Positions 37,233 through 46,483 of a stretch of 52,736 nt of DNA are shown here, in pieces (the first letter of the stretch is position 1; each line of letters opens with the position of its first letter). The notes below the pieces were generated by a model that saw only the letters and a list, made by a program, of their open reading frames with translations, was not told the origin of the DNA and searched no databases. The DNA lies in contig ONGM01000051.1 of NCBI GenBank assembly GCA_900317365.1, positions 1-52,736 of the forward strand. Direction: 5' to 3'. A program made the translations under genes and the position numbers. This stretch comes from an uncultured Planctomycetota bacterium (lineage in GTDB: Bacteria > Planctomycetota > Planctomycetia > Pirellulales > Thermoguttaceae).

Positions 37233-38261
37233 ATGAGTTTCTTTGCCGACTCCGTCGACTCGCGACGCGTTGCGCGCGCGGCGACGGCGCTCTTGGGGCT
37301 AGCGCTTATCGGAACGTCGTGCGATCGTCGCGACGCCAATTATTCTTTTTTACCCGACGACCCCGTCGCGGAGACGGTCGCCGACCCAGCGGAGACGACC
37401 GCGCCCGTCGAGGAGGCGGTCGCGCCGGTCGAGACGCCTGAGGCGCCTGCCGAGCGGGAGGAGACGAATCCGGCGCCGACGTCGAAGGATAAGGCGTCGA
37501 ACGCCAAGGTGGAGGTTGTCGTCGACGCGGAGCGTTCGCGCATCGAGATTACGACGGAGTCCGCCGCGTTCGACGGATTTGCGACTGACGGCGAGCGCGC
37601 GCAGGCGCGTCAAACGAAGGTCGTGCGCGGGGTCGGACCGATCACGCGTCGCGGTATGGAAGAGCTCGCGCTCGCGGCGCCGACGCTCGTCGAGTTTCTT
37701 TGGACGGACGCGCAGCTCGACGCCGACGCGGAGTCGGCGTTTCAAGCGCTTGCGAAAGCGCCGCGTCTGAAGAAGGTTCGTCTGACCGGCTTGCGCGACG
37801 GGCAAGGCAAGTTTCCGTCGTACGTTCTCTCCGCGTTGAGCGCGACGCCGAGTCTCGTCGATCTCGATTTGAGCGGATCCTCTCAATTGAGCGCCGCCGA
37901 ACTCGCAGACGTCAATTTTAAGACGGGTTTTCAACGTCTCGAACGACTGAATTTCTACGGCGATCCCGTCGGGGACGCCGGGGTCGACGCGATTATGCCG
38001 CTCGCGGATCGGTTGGTTTGGCTCAATCTTGACGACGCGGGCATAACGTCTTCGAGCGCGCCGAAAATCGGGCGCTTCCAAAAATTAACGTTTCTTCACG
38101 TCGGGCGTTCGCAAATCGACGACGGAAGTCTTCGCGAGATCGCCAAGCTGACGAAACTCGAAAAGGTTCATATAACGCGATCCAACGCGACGGAAGCAGG
38201 CGCCGAAGAGTTGCGCCGCGCGCTGCCGAATTGCGTCGTGGTTTCGCAACCGGAAAATTAA
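37233..38261 (+). CDS. Leucine-rich-repeat lipoprotein
   Basis: This is a 342-residue protein. A GGAGG site precedes the ATG. The N-terminus is a lipoprotein signal (ATALLGLALIGTSC, Cys30). A Pro/Glu/Val-rich linker follows (about 40-95). From about 135 to the end is a leucine-rich-repeat array of the ribonuclease-inhibitor/planctomycete type (APRLKKVRLTGL, TPSLVDLDLSGSSQL, FQRLERLNFYGDPVGDAG, DRLVWLNLDDAGIT, LTFLHVGRSQIDDGSL, LEKVHITRSNATEAG). Such proteins act in protein binding; the partner is unknown. It is the second gene of an operon with the repeat lipoprotein. Confidence 0.87.
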   Translation: MSFFADSVDSRRVARAATALLGLALIGTSCDRRDANYSFLPDDPVAETVADPAETTAPVEEAVAPVETPEAPAEREETNPAPTSKDKASNAKVEVVVDAERSRIEITTESAAFDGFATDGERAQARQTKVVRGVGPITRRGMEELALAAPTLVEFLWTDAQLDADAESAFQALAKAPRLKKVRLTGLRDGQGKFPSYVLSALSATPSLVDLDLSGSSQLSAAELADVNFKTGFQRLERLNFYGDPVGDAGVDAIMPLADRLVWLNLDDAGITSSSAPKIGRFQKLTFLHVGRSQIDDGSLREIAKLTKLEKVHITRSNATEAGAEELRRALPNCVVVSQPEN

Positions 38262-38327
38262 AGTTCGTCGCGCGCCGCGTCTTGCGTGGACGCGCGCGTT
38301 TGTCTTCTTACTAAGGAGCTTTTCGCC

Positions 38328-39047
38328 ATGAAACGCAACGCCGTTTTCACCATGTTGGTCGCGTTCGTTCTTTGCGCGTCGACCGTCGCCGCGTTTGGAC
38401 AAGAGAAGGAAGGTTATACGAAGATTTTCAACGGCAAGGATTTGACCGGCTGGAAAGGGAATCCGAAGCTGTGGAGCGTTGAGAACGGCGCGATCGTCGG
38501 GCAAACGAACGATTCCGATAAGAAGATCACGCGCAACGAAGCGCTGTACTACGCCGACGACCTTGAAATCGGCGACTTCCAAATCGAGTTCGATTATAAG
38601 ATCAGCAACTGGGGCAATTCCGGACTCTATTATCGCGGCTGGTTCCTCGACGGCGCCGAGAATTTCCATATGGGCGGCTATCAAGGCGACTTCGACGGTT
38701 CCGCGATGTACAGCGGCATTATGTACGGGGAAGCGTTGCGCGGAATCCTCGCGAATTTAGGCACGGCGAGCCGCGTCAACGCGAAGGGCGAAATTCAAGA
38801 GCTGGCGCGTTTCGCGACCCCGGAAGAAGTCCGCGCGAACGTTAAAATTGAAGATTGGAACCACTACGAAATCTTCGCGCAAGGTTACCTCTTTATCCAT
38901 AAGATCAACGGCAAGGTAACGAGCGTCTTTATCGACGAAGATTCCGACGACGTTCGTCGCGCGAAGGGCGTCTTGGGATGGCAACTTCACGTCGGCGACG
39001 GCGGAATGCGCGTCGAAATCAAGAACATTTACTTGAAGAAACTTTAA
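38328..39047 (+). CDS. Exported DUF1080 (3-keto-disaccharide hydrolase-like) protein
   Basis: This is a 239-residue protein. AAGGAG precedes the ATG at 38328. A Sec signal peptide (NAVFTMLVAFVLCASTVAAFG) leads into one DUF1080 domain with its hallmark IFNGKDLTGWKG start, LEIGDFQIEFDYKISNWGNSGLYYRG and NHYEIFAQG. The fold is a concanavalin-like jelly roll; characterised members hydrolyse 3-keto-glycosides. It is widespread and often multi-copy in Planctomycetota, usually linked to glycan use. It sits between the LRR gene and hemC without obvious functional linkage. Confidence 0.92.
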   Translation: MKRNAVFTMLVAFVLCASTVAAFGQEKEGYTKIFNGKDLTGWKGNPKLWSVENGAIVGQTNDSDKKITRNEALYYADDLEIGDFQIEFDYKISNWGNSGLYYRGWFLDGAENFHMGGYQGDFDGSAMYSGIMYGEALRGILANLGTASRVNAKGEIQELARFATPEEVRANVKIEDWNHYEIFAQGYLFIHKINGKVTSVFIDEDSDDVRRAKGVLGWQLHVGDGGMRVEIKNIYLKKL

Positions 39048-39075
39048 AGAACGCTTTTCTTTACGTTACGCGAGA

Positions 39076-40092
39076 ATGAAACGAATTCGTTTAGGAACGC
39101 GTTCGAGTCGGCTTGCGATGTGGCAGGCGACTTGGACGCGGGACGCGCTCGTCGCGTTCGGTTGCGACGTGGAAATTGTGCGGATTACGACGACCGGGGA
39201 CGCCGATCGCAATAGCGCGATTATTAACCTAGGCGCGCAAGGAGTCTTCACGAAAGAAATCCAGAAGGCTCTGCTCAATAACGAGATCGACGTCGCCGCG
39301 CACAGTCTTAAAGACCTACCCGTCGAACCTGTTCCCGGACTGCGACTGACCGCCGTCCCCAAACGCGGCGACTGGCGCGACGTCTTTCTGTCGAATCGTT
39401 ACGAGACTCTGGACGATTTGCCGCCGGGCGCGATCGTCGGCACGAGCAGCGCGCGGCGCAAGAGCATGGCGTTACGATACCAGCGCGAACGGCGTCCCGA
39501 CGAGACCCCCTGGGACGTGCGCAACGCGCGCGGAAACGTCGAGACAAGATTGCGTAAGCTCGACGACGGCGAGTTCGACGCGATTATTCTCGCAAACGCC
39601 GGGCTGACTCGACTCGGGTTTGACGATCGAAAACGCGTCTTTCTACCGCAGCCAGAGTTTCTCCCGGCGGTCGGACAAGGCGCGCTCGGACTCGAAACGC
39701 GCGAAGACGACGAAGAAACGAACGTGTTGGTTTCTCAACTGCTCGACGTCCCGACCTACCTGAGCGTCGTCGCGGAACGCGCGTTTCTCGCGACTCTTAA
39801 AGGCGGCTGTCTCGCTCCTGTCGGCGCGCGCGCGCGGATCGTAATTGATCCCGCCGTCGGCGCGGCGCTCGCGTTCGATTATCAGGTTCTGTCTCTCGAC
39901 GGCTCGCAATGGCTCGGCGGCTCCGATCGTCGCACATTCGACGAGACGGCGCCGCTCGAAACGAACCGCGCTTTCGCCGAACGTTGCGGCGTCGATGCGG
40001 CGGAAAGGCTCCTCGCCGCCGGCGTCGACGAACTATTGCGCGACGTTAAAATGATTCGCGAAGAAAACGCGCGCCGCAATTCGTCGCGCTGA
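39076..40092 (+). CDS. hemC: Hydroxymethylbilane synthase (porphobilinogen deaminase)
   Basis: This is a 338-residue enzyme that condenses four porphobilinogens into hydroxymethylbilane for haem and other tetrapyrroles. The conserved elements are RIRLGTRSSRLAMWQ, AAHSLKDLP, GTSSARRKS, RNARGNVETRLRKLDDGEFDAIILA and the dipyrromethane-cofactor cysteine in KGGCLAPV (Cys245). The length is slightly above the usual 310 because of the C-terminal end. No other haem genes are nearby. It lies 28 bp after the DUF1080 gene and may share its transcript. Confidence 0.96.
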   Translation: MKRIRLGTRSSRLAMWQATWTRDALVAFGCDVEIVRITTTGDADRNSAIINLGAQGVFTKEIQKALLNNEIDVAAHSLKDLPVEPVPGLRLTAVPKRGDWRDVFLSNRYETLDDLPPGAIVGTSSARRKSMALRYQRERRPDETPWDVRNARGNVETRLRKLDDGEFDAIILANAGLTRLGFDDRKRVFLPQPEFLPAVGQGALGLETREDDEETNVLVSQLLDVPTYLSVVAERAFLATLKGGCLAPVGARARIVIDPAVGAALAFDYQVLSLDGSQWLGGSDRRTFDETAPLETNRAFAERCGVDAAERLLAAGVDELLRDVKMIREENARRNSSR

Positions 40093-40178
40093 AAAGAACG
40101 CGTTAATATATCCGCATTTTTTCACATTTTTACACAACAAACGTTTTACGCATAAAACGTCGAAGGGTTAGAATTCCG

Positions 40179-42218
40179 ATGTTGTCCATGACCTCTTCCG
40201 AAAAAAAGGCTATCGATACGATTCGCGCGCTCGCTATGGACGCCGTGCAACAGGCGAACAGCGGGCACCCCGGCGCGCCGATCGCGCTCGCTCCCGTCGC
40301 TTATCTGCTTTATAACGAACGAATGAATTACGATCCCGCCGACCCGAATTGGGCGAATCGCGATCGTTTCATTCTCTCGAACGGACACGCGTCCGCGCTT
40401 CTCTACTCGATTCTGCACGTCGCCGGCGTCAAGCTCGACGGCGCCCCCGCCGTTACCCTCGACGATCTCAAAACGTTCCGACAGCTCGGGTCGAAATGCG
40501 CCGGACACCCGGAATATCGCCGCGTTCCCGGTATTGAAATGACGACGGGGCCGCTCGGCGCCGGCGTCGCTACGAGCGTCGGGTTCGCCATGGCCAATAA
40601 ATGGCTTGGCGATCGGTATAATCGCGATGGATTCGAACTCTTTAACGGCGACGTCTACGCGCTCTGCGGCGACGGATGCATGATGGAAGGGCTTTCCTCG
40701 GAAGCCGCGTCCCTCGCCGGCCATCTCAAGCTCGACAATCTGTGCTGGATTTACGACCTCAATCACATAACGATCGAAGGGGACACGGAGCTTGCGTTTA
40801 CGGAATCGGTCGAAGGACGTTTCCGCGCGTACGGGTGGAACGTTGTCAACGTCGCGGACGTCAACGATCTTCCGGCGATGAGAAAGGCGTTCGACGAATT
40901 CAAAGCGACGAAGGATCGACCGACGCTGATTATCGCGCGCAGCGTGATCGCCTACGGCGCGCCCACGAAGGCCGGCAAAGAGAGTTCTCACGGCGCCCCG
41001 CTCGGTCCGGAAGAAGTCGCCGGCGCGAAGGCGTTCTACGGTCTCGATCCGAACGCGACCTTCGCCTGCGATCCCGACGTCTACGCGACTTTCGCCGACA
41101 ACGCCGGTAAACGCGGCGCCGAACTGACCGCTAAATGGCGCGAACTCCGCGAAAAGTACGCCGCCGCTTACCCGAAAGAAGCCGCCGAAATCGACCTCAT
41201 TCTGACCGAACGCCTCCCCGAAGGCTGGGACGCCGGACTCGTCGAATTCCCCGCCGATGAAAAAGGAATGGCGACTCGCGCGTCGAGCGGCAAGACGCTC
41301 AATATGCTCGCCGCCGGACTCCCGTGGCTCGTCGGAGGTTCCGCCGACCTCGCGCCCTCGAACAACACCTTCTTGAAGGATCCCTCTTACGGCGAGTTCT
41401 CCCCGGAACGACCCGGTCGCAATATTCACTTCGGCGTGCGCGAAAACGCGATGGGCGCGATTACGAACGGACTAGCGCTTAGCGGTCTGCGCGGATACTG
41501 CGCGACCTTCTTCGTCTTCGCCGATTTCCTGCGTCCGATGATTCGACTCGCGGCGCTTATGGAAATTCCGACCCTCTTCGTCTTCACGCACGACTCGATC
41601 GGGGTCGGCGAAGACGGACCGACGCACCAGCCGGTCGAGCATCTCGCCTCCCTTCGCGCGATTCCGAACCTTCTCGTTTTCCGTCCGGCGGACGCGAACG
41701 AAGTCCTGGAGTCGTACCGAGTCGCCGCGCAAGAGACGCGCTCGCCGTCCGCCGTCGTCTTGACGCGCCAGAACCTTCCGACCCTCGATCGCGCGCAATT
41801 CGCCGCCGCGTCGAACGTCGCGAAAGGCGCGTACGTTCTCGCCGATTGCGACGGAACCCCCGACGTTATTCTCATCGGGACCGGAAGCGAAGTTTCGCTC
41901 TGTCTGAAAGCGCGCGATCTGCTGACCGCCGAGGGCGTTAAGGTCCGCGTCGTGAGCGCGCCGTGCTTCGAACTCTTTGAACGTCAGTCGAAGGAATATC
42001 GCGAGTCCGTCTTGCCGCGCGGAATTAAGGCGCGCGTCGGCGTCGAACTCGGCGTCGAGCAAGGCTGGCGCAAGTACGTCGGCGACGCCGGGCGATTCCT
42101 TGGAATGTCGACGTTCGGCGATTCCGCGCCGGCGGCGAAACTCATGGCGCATTTCGGAATCACGCCGGAGCGCGTCGTCGAATTGGCGAAAGAGTCGATT
42201 CAAGACGCCGCAATTTAG
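40179..42218 (+). CDS. tkt: Transketolase
   Basis: This is a 679-residue thiamine-diphosphate enzyme of the pentose phosphate pathway. The N-terminal region has ANSGHPGAPIALAP, ILSNGHASALLYS, GPLGAGVATSVG and the ThDP motif GDGCMMEG...LDNLCWIYDLNHITIEG. The pyrimidine-binding domain has FGVRENAMGAITNG and DSIGVGEDGPTHQPVEHLASLRAIPN. The C-terminal domain follows (DVILIGTGSEVSLCL, GVELGVEQGW). The length is normal. The start is ATG at 40179 or in-frame ATG at 40188; GAAGGG lies upstream. Confidence 0.97.
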   Translation: MLSMTSSEKKAIDTIRALAMDAVQQANSGHPGAPIALAPVAYLLYNERMNYDPADPNWANRDRFILSNGHASALLYSILHVAGVKLDGAPAVTLDDLKTFRQLGSKCAGHPEYRRVPGIEMTTGPLGAGVATSVGFAMANKWLGDRYNRDGFELFNGDVYALCGDGCMMEGLSSEAASLAGHLKLDNLCWIYDLNHITIEGDTELAFTESVEGRFRAYGWNVVNVADVNDLPAMRKAFDEFKATKDRPTLIIARSVIAYGAPTKAGKESSHGAPLGPEEVAGAKAFYGLDPNATFACDPDVYATFADNAGKRGAELTAKWRELREKYAAAYPKEAAEIDLILTERLPEGWDAGLVEFPADEKGMATRASSGKTLNMLAAGLPWLVGGSADLAPSNNTFLKDPSYGEFSPERPGRNIHFGVRENAMGAITNGLALSGLRGYCATFFVFADFLRPMIRLAALMEIPTLFVFTHDSIGVGEDGPTHQPVEHLASLRAIPNLLVFRPADANEVLESYRVAAQETRSPSAVVLTRQNLPTLDRAQFAAASNVAKGAYVLADCDGTPDVILIGTGSEVSLCLKARDLLTAEGVKVRVVSAPCFELFERQSKEYRESVLPRGIKARVGVELGVEQGWRKYVGDAGRFLGMSTFGDSAPAAKLMAHFGITPERVVELAKESIQDAAI

Positions 42219-42273
42219 TCGCTGCGTTTTCTTCGCAGTAGTTTTCAACCATTGATCATTGAGAGGATTCGTT

Positions 42274-43500
42274 ATGACGAAGATTTCGCGCAGAAGATTC
42301 ATGAATCTCGGAGTCGGCGGCGCGCTTCTCGCGTCCGGCGTCTCGAGGGACGTCGCGACCGGAGACGAAGCGCCGAAGATTCAAGGATTCGACGACACGG
42401 AGACCGATATCGACGAAAGCCAGGTCTGGAAACCGATTAGCGATCGCAAGATACGCGTCGGAATCGCCGGGTACGGCGCGTGCCAATTCGGCGCCGCGTT
42501 TGGGTTCCAGAATCATCCGAACGTCGAAGTCGTCGCCGTTACCGATCTTTTCGCCGACCGTTGCGCCGCGCTCGCAAAGGCTTGCCGATGCGAAAAGACG
42601 TACGAGTCCCTCGAAAAAATGGTCGAAGACGATTCGATCGAAGCGGTCTTTCTCGCGACGGACGCCCCGCATCACGCCGACCACGCCGTCTTGGCGCTCA
42701 ATCGCGGCAAGCACGTCGCGTCCTGCGTCCCGGCGTTTTGGGGCGGGACTCCGGAACAGGCGGACAAGCTCTTTGAGACGGTGAAGTCGACCGGACTGCG
42801 ATACGGTATGTTTGAAACGAGCGCGTATCACGACGACGTCTACGCGCAACGTAAGATCTACGCCGCCGGCGGCTTCGGCGAGATGGTCTACACCGAAGGC
42901 GAGTACCTCCATTACGCGCCCGTCTCGACCCCGAGCTATAAGAATTGGCGCGTCGGCATGCCGGTCATGTGGTATCCGACGCACGCTTCCGCGTATTACA
43001 CGTGCGTTACGTTCGGGAGCTTCCTTGAAGTAACGTGCCTCGGCAAGAAGAGCATAAACCATTTTCGACAGCCGGAAAACAACGCGTACGGCAACTGCTT
43101 CGGCACGGAAGTCGGACTTTTCCGCACGAGCGAAAATGGGATCGCGCGAATTATGGTCAGTTTCGACACGCCGGGCTGGAGCGGCGAAGTCGGTCGTATG
43201 CGCGGTCAGCTCGCGTCGTACGCCGAAGACTCGAAGTACTGCGGCGCGGTTCCCGAAGCGCAGGCGATCGTGGACAAACTGAACCTTCGTAAACCGGCGC
43301 TCCCGCCGACCGTCGATTCCGGCGGACACGGCGGTTCGCACGGACACCTCATGAACAATTTCGTCGAGTCGATCTTGAAAGACGAGAACCCGCTCGTGAA
43401 CGTCGCCGTCGCGCTCAATACGACGATGTGCGGCGTCGTCGCGCACCAATCGGCGCTCAAAGACGGCGAAACGTTAAAGATTCCGCAATTTAAACTGTAA
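42274..43500 (+). CDS. Tat-exported Gfo/Idh/MocA family oxidoreductase
   Basis: This is a 408-residue protein. I choose the ATG at 42274 because GAGAGGA precedes it. A twin-arginine signal (ISRRRFMNLGVGGALLASGV) leads into a Rossmann domain (IRVGIAGYGACQFGAAFGF, VVAVTDLFADRCAALA, AVFLATDAPHHADHAVLALNRGKHVASCVPAF). The Gfo/Idh C-terminal domain then has MFETSAYHDDVY, GEGEYL-type strands and a conserved His-rich GGHGGSHGHLMNNFVESI near the end. Family members are NAD(P)-dependent sugar or cyclitol oxidoreductases. Exported versions with bound cofactor are common in planctomycetes. The substrate is unknown. Confidence 0.9.
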   Translation: MTKISRRRFMNLGVGGALLASGVSRDVATGDEAPKIQGFDDTETDIDESQVWKPISDRKIRVGIAGYGACQFGAAFGFQNHPNVEVVAVTDLFADRCAALAKACRCEKTYESLEKMVEDDSIEAVFLATDAPHHADHAVLALNRGKHVASCVPAFWGGTPEQADKLFETVKSTGLRYGMFETSAYHDDVYAQRKIYAAGGFGEMVYTEGEYLHYAPVSTPSYKNWRVGMPVMWYPTHASAYYTCVTFGSFLEVTCLGKKSINHFRQPENNAYGNCFGTEVGLFRTSENGIARIMVSFDTPGWSGEVGRMRGQLASYAEDSKYCGAVPEAQAIVDKLNLRKPALPPTVDSGGHGGSHGHLMNNFVESILKDENPLVNVAVALNTTMCGVVAHQSALKDGETLKIPQFKL

Positions 43501-43817
43501 CGACGAGCTTACGTTCAAACGCGCTCCGATTCGGTCGACGATCGCTTCGGAGCGCGCGCGTTTCTTGACGTTCTCAAGAGGAATCTCGACGTTCCGAATC
43601 TAACGATTCTGACGGTTAAAAAAACGCGGGTTTACTAGACGCCGCGCGAAAGAATGATAAAATTAACTAATTGTGTTTCCTTGTGGACACGGCGTTCCGG
43701 CGCGCTCGCGGACGAGCTTGGCGGAGCGCGATTTGCAAGCGGTCGCATTGTTTTCAAGGCAAAGTTTTCGATTCGCGCGATGCGCGTCGAAGTCGCAACG
43801 AAAGGCAACGTACGCCG
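43501..43817 (+). other. Intergenic region upstream of nqrA
   Basis: It holds the terminator at 43520-43565 and a weak promoter candidate, TAGACG then 16 bp then TAAAAT (about 43638-43665). An open frame continues from nqrA back to 43671 but lacks family similarity. Nothing else is evident. Confidence 0.4.
43520..43565 (+). terminator. Intrinsic terminator of the Gfo/Idh gene
   Basis: The 10-bp stem CGCGCTCCGA/TCGGAGCGCG (43520-43529 with 43547-43556) has a 17-nt loop. It is followed by CGCG and TTTCTT. Confidence 0.6.
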
Positions 43818-45200
43818 ATGAAAAAAATTAACATAGAACAAGGGCTGGATTTACAGCTCGCCGGCGCTCCCGAGCAATCAAAAGCGCCGGAAAAGAAAGA
43901 CGTTAGGCACGTCGCTCTTACCGGCGCCGACTACGTCGGTATGAAACCGACGATCTGCGTCGAAGTCGGAGAATCCGTTCTCGCCGGACAACTACTTTTT
44001 GAAGACAAAAAGAATCCCGGCGTTCGACACACTTCTCCCGGCGCCGGCGTCGTTAAGGAAATTGTTCGCGGTGAAAAGCGCGCTTTCCTCTCAATCGTTA
44101 TTGAACTCGAAAAAGGCAAGGACAGCCGAAAATCCGTCGAATTTGAGTCCTTTAAACCCGACGAACTCGAGTCCCTTTGCCCGAATAAAACGCGCGATCT
44201 CCTGATTAAGTCCGGACTCTGGACCGCGTTCCGAACTCGGCCGTTCAGTCGAACGCCGAAGATCGATTCCGTTCCCGCGTCGATCTTCGTCACCGCCGCC
44301 GACACCAATCCGCACGCGCCGAACCCGAAACCGATTATCGAACTCAAAAGCAAAGAGTTCGTCAACGGGTTGCGCGTTCTGAGCCGTATCTGCAATAATA
44401 AGTTGTTCGTTTGCCTCGGCGCCGGCGAATACGACGCGGAACTCGTCCTCAAAATGGAAGCCGTTCCGAACGCCGAAGTCGTGCAATTCTTCGGAAAACA
44501 CCCGTCCGGACTCGCCGGCACGCATATCGCGAAACTCGACCCGTGCAGCCTCGCGAAAACCGTCTGGACGATCGGATATCAAGACGTGATCGCGATCGGC
44601 GAACTCTTCGTCAAAGGCGCGTATCCGACCGATCGAACGATCGCTCTGAGCGGTTGCCAAGTCAAGAAGCCGCGACTACTGCGCGTTCAACAAGGCGCGT
44701 TCGTTACGGAAATTATCGACGGCGAACTCGTCGACGGCGAATCCCGCGCCATTTCCGGAAGCGTGCTCTCAGGTCGAACGATCGTTCCCGGACAAGAAGG
44801 TCTCGGACGATTCGTTAATCAGATTTCCGTCGTCGAAGACGGCGATCCGCGCGAACTTTTCGCATGGACCTTGCCCGGATTTAATAAGCCGTCCGTCTCC
44901 GGCGCCGTTATCTCGAAATACCTGCCTCGTCGCTTGTTTAAGGCGACGACCGCCATGCACGGCGGTCACCGCGCGATCTTCCCCAACCCGAATTTCTACA
45001 AGGTTACCCCGCTCGATATTGAGCCGGCGTTTCTCTTTAAAGCGCTTGAGATCGGCGACATTGAAAAATGCGAAAAGCTCGGCGCTTTTGAACTCGACGA
45101 AGAAGATCTCGCGCTCTGCACGTTCGTCGATTTCGGCAAAAACGATTTCGGCAAAACGTTGCGCGCTCTGCTCAACGCGGCGATGAAAGAGGAGGCATGA
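43818..45200 (+). CDS. nqrA: Na+-translocating NADH:quinone reductase subunit A
   Basis: This is a 460-residue subunit of the Na+-NQR complex; NqrA is the peripheral cytoplasmic subunit with a quinone-binding region. Motifs include MKKINIEQGLDLQLAGAP, KPTICVEVGESVLAGQLLFEDKKNPGVRHTSPGAGVV, GKHPSGLAGTHIAKLDP and ALSGCQVKKPRLLRV, all typical of NqrA. The start at 43818 matches the family N-terminus; the open frame begins earlier at 43671. It is the first gene of nqrABCDEF, and nqrB starts 4 bp after its stop. Confidence 0.96.
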   Translation: MKKINIEQGLDLQLAGAPEQSKAPEKKDVRHVALTGADYVGMKPTICVEVGESVLAGQLLFEDKKNPGVRHTSPGAGVVKEIVRGEKRAFLSIVIELEKGKDSRKSVEFESFKPDELESLCPNKTRDLLIKSGLWTAFRTRPFSRTPKIDSVPASIFVTAADTNPHAPNPKPIIELKSKEFVNGLRVLSRICNNKLFVCLGAGEYDAELVLKMEAVPNAEVVQFFGKHPSGLAGTHIAKLDPCSLAKTVWTIGYQDVIAIGELFVKGAYPTDRTIALSGCQVKKPRLLRVQQGAFVTEIIDGELVDGESRAISGSVLSGRTIVPGQEGLGRFVNQISVVEDGDPRELFAWTLPGFNKPSVSGAVISKYLPRRLFKATTAMHGGHRAIFPNPNFYKVTPLDIEPAFLFKALEIGDIEKCEKLGAFELDEEDLALCTFVDFGKNDFGKTLRALLNAAMKEEA

Positions 45201-45204
45201 TTCG

Positions 45205-46464
45205 ATGAAATTCAAACTACTGCGTAAAACCCTCGACGCCGCCGGGGAAAAATTATTCGCCGAAGGCAAGCCGCTCGCGTTTCTCTACCCGCTCTACGAC
45301 GCGGCCGACACCTTCTTCTTCACGCCGGGACAAAAGACTTCCGGTTCCGTCCACGTTCGCGATTGCAACGACTTCAAACGGACGATGATCTTCGTCGTCT
45401 ACGCGTTGATTCCGTGCGCGCTCATGGGAATTTACAACGTCGGGCTCCAAGCGAACCAGCTCATCGCGCGTTACGGCGCGAGCGTCGCCATGCCTAACGA
45501 TTGGCACGGCGCGTTCCTCACATGGCTCAACGGACACTGCCCCGGACTGGGACTCTTCGACGTCCATTCCGTAATCGGATGCTTTCTCTACGGTTTGACG
45601 TATCATCTTCCGATCTACGTCGTGACGATGATCGTCGGGCTTTTCTGGGAAATCCTCTTCGCGCGCATCAATCGCCACGAGGTCAACGAAGGCTTCTTCG
45701 TTACCGGTTTTCTCTTCCCGTTGATCTGTCCTCCGACGATTCCGCTTTGGCAAGTCGCGCTCGCGATTAGCTTCGGCGTTATTATCGGCAAGGAAATCTT
45801 CGGCGGGACCGGACGCAACTTCCTGAACCCGGCGCTCGTCGCGCGCGCGTTCCTCTTCTTCGCGTACGCCGGACAAATCTCCGGGGACAAGGTCTGGACG
45901 GCGGTCGACGGCGTCTCGAAAGCGACTCCGCTCTCTTACGCGAGCGGCGGCGTGGACGCGCTCGCGCACGCCGGATACACGTATAAAGACGCGTTCTTCG
46001 GAACGATTCCCGGCGCGATCGGCGAAACGTCGACGCTCGCGTGCTTGATCGGCATGGCGTTCCTTCTCATCGTCGGCATTGCGTCGTGGCGCGTTATTCT
46101 TTCCATGTTCATTGGCGGCATGGGACTGGCGACGATCTTGGCGAATTGTGTCGGCGCGGAAACGTTGGCGGCGCATCCGGCGTTCACGCTCGGACCGCAT
46201 TGGCATCTCGTCCTCGGCGGCTTCGCGTTCGGTATGACCTTTATGGCGACCGACCCCGTTACGGCGGCGGCGACGCGAACCGGTCAATGGATTTACGGGC
46301 TTCTGATCGGCGCGCTCGTTATCGTCGTTCGCGTCTTTAACCCGGCGTATCCGGAAGGCGTCATGCTCGTGATTCTCTTCGGCAACTGCGTCGCGCCGCT
46401 GATCGACTACTTCGTCGTGAACGCGAATATCCGCCGCCGAATGAAGCGTCTGGAAACGCGATAA
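45205..46464 (+). CDS. nqrB: Na+-translocating NADH:quinone reductase subunit B
   Basis: This is a 419-residue integral membrane subunit with about ten predicted helices. KTSGSVHVRDCNDFKRTM precedes the first helix. GTGRNFLNPALVARAFLFFAYAG is the conserved core. The SKATPLS segment carries the Thr that covalently binds FMN by phosphoester linkage in characterised NqrB, where the equivalent motif is SGATxLS-like. NqrB also binds riboflavin and contributes to the Na+ path. A strong GAGGAGG site (45189-45195) overlaps the end of nqrA, indicating translational coupling. Confidence 0.96.
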   Translation: MKFKLLRKTLDAAGEKLFAEGKPLAFLYPLYDAADTFFFTPGQKTSGSVHVRDCNDFKRTMIFVVYALIPCALMGIYNVGLQANQLIARYGASVAMPNDWHGAFLTWLNGHCPGLGLFDVHSVIGCFLYGLTYHLPIYVVTMIVGLFWEILFARINRHEVNEGFFVTGFLFPLICPPTIPLWQVALAISFGVIIGKEIFGGTGRNFLNPALVARAFLFFAYAGQISGDKVWTAVDGVSKATPLSYASGGVDALAHAGYTYKDAFFGTIPGAIGETSTLACLIGMAFLLIVGIASWRVILSMFIGGMGLATILANCVGAETLAAHPAFTLGPHWHLVLGGFAFGMTFMATDPVTAAATRTGQWIYGLLIGALVIVVRVFNPAYPEGVMLVILFGNCVAPLIDYFVVNANIRRRMKRLETR

Positions 46465-46483
46465 GAATGGGAGAAAACGCAAT

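Noticed and set aside
40146..41429. Minus-strand frame of 427 codons inside transketolase
   Set aside because: It is an antisense shadow of a clear transketolase gene with no recognisable family.
42219..42250. Small hairpin CTGCG/CGCAG with following TTTT after transketolase
   Set aside because: The stem is only five pairs, too weak to call a terminator with confidence.
43671..43817. N-terminal extension of nqrA
   Set aside because: The extra 49 codons are Arg/Cys-rich with no similarity to NqrA. The family N-terminus begins at 43818.
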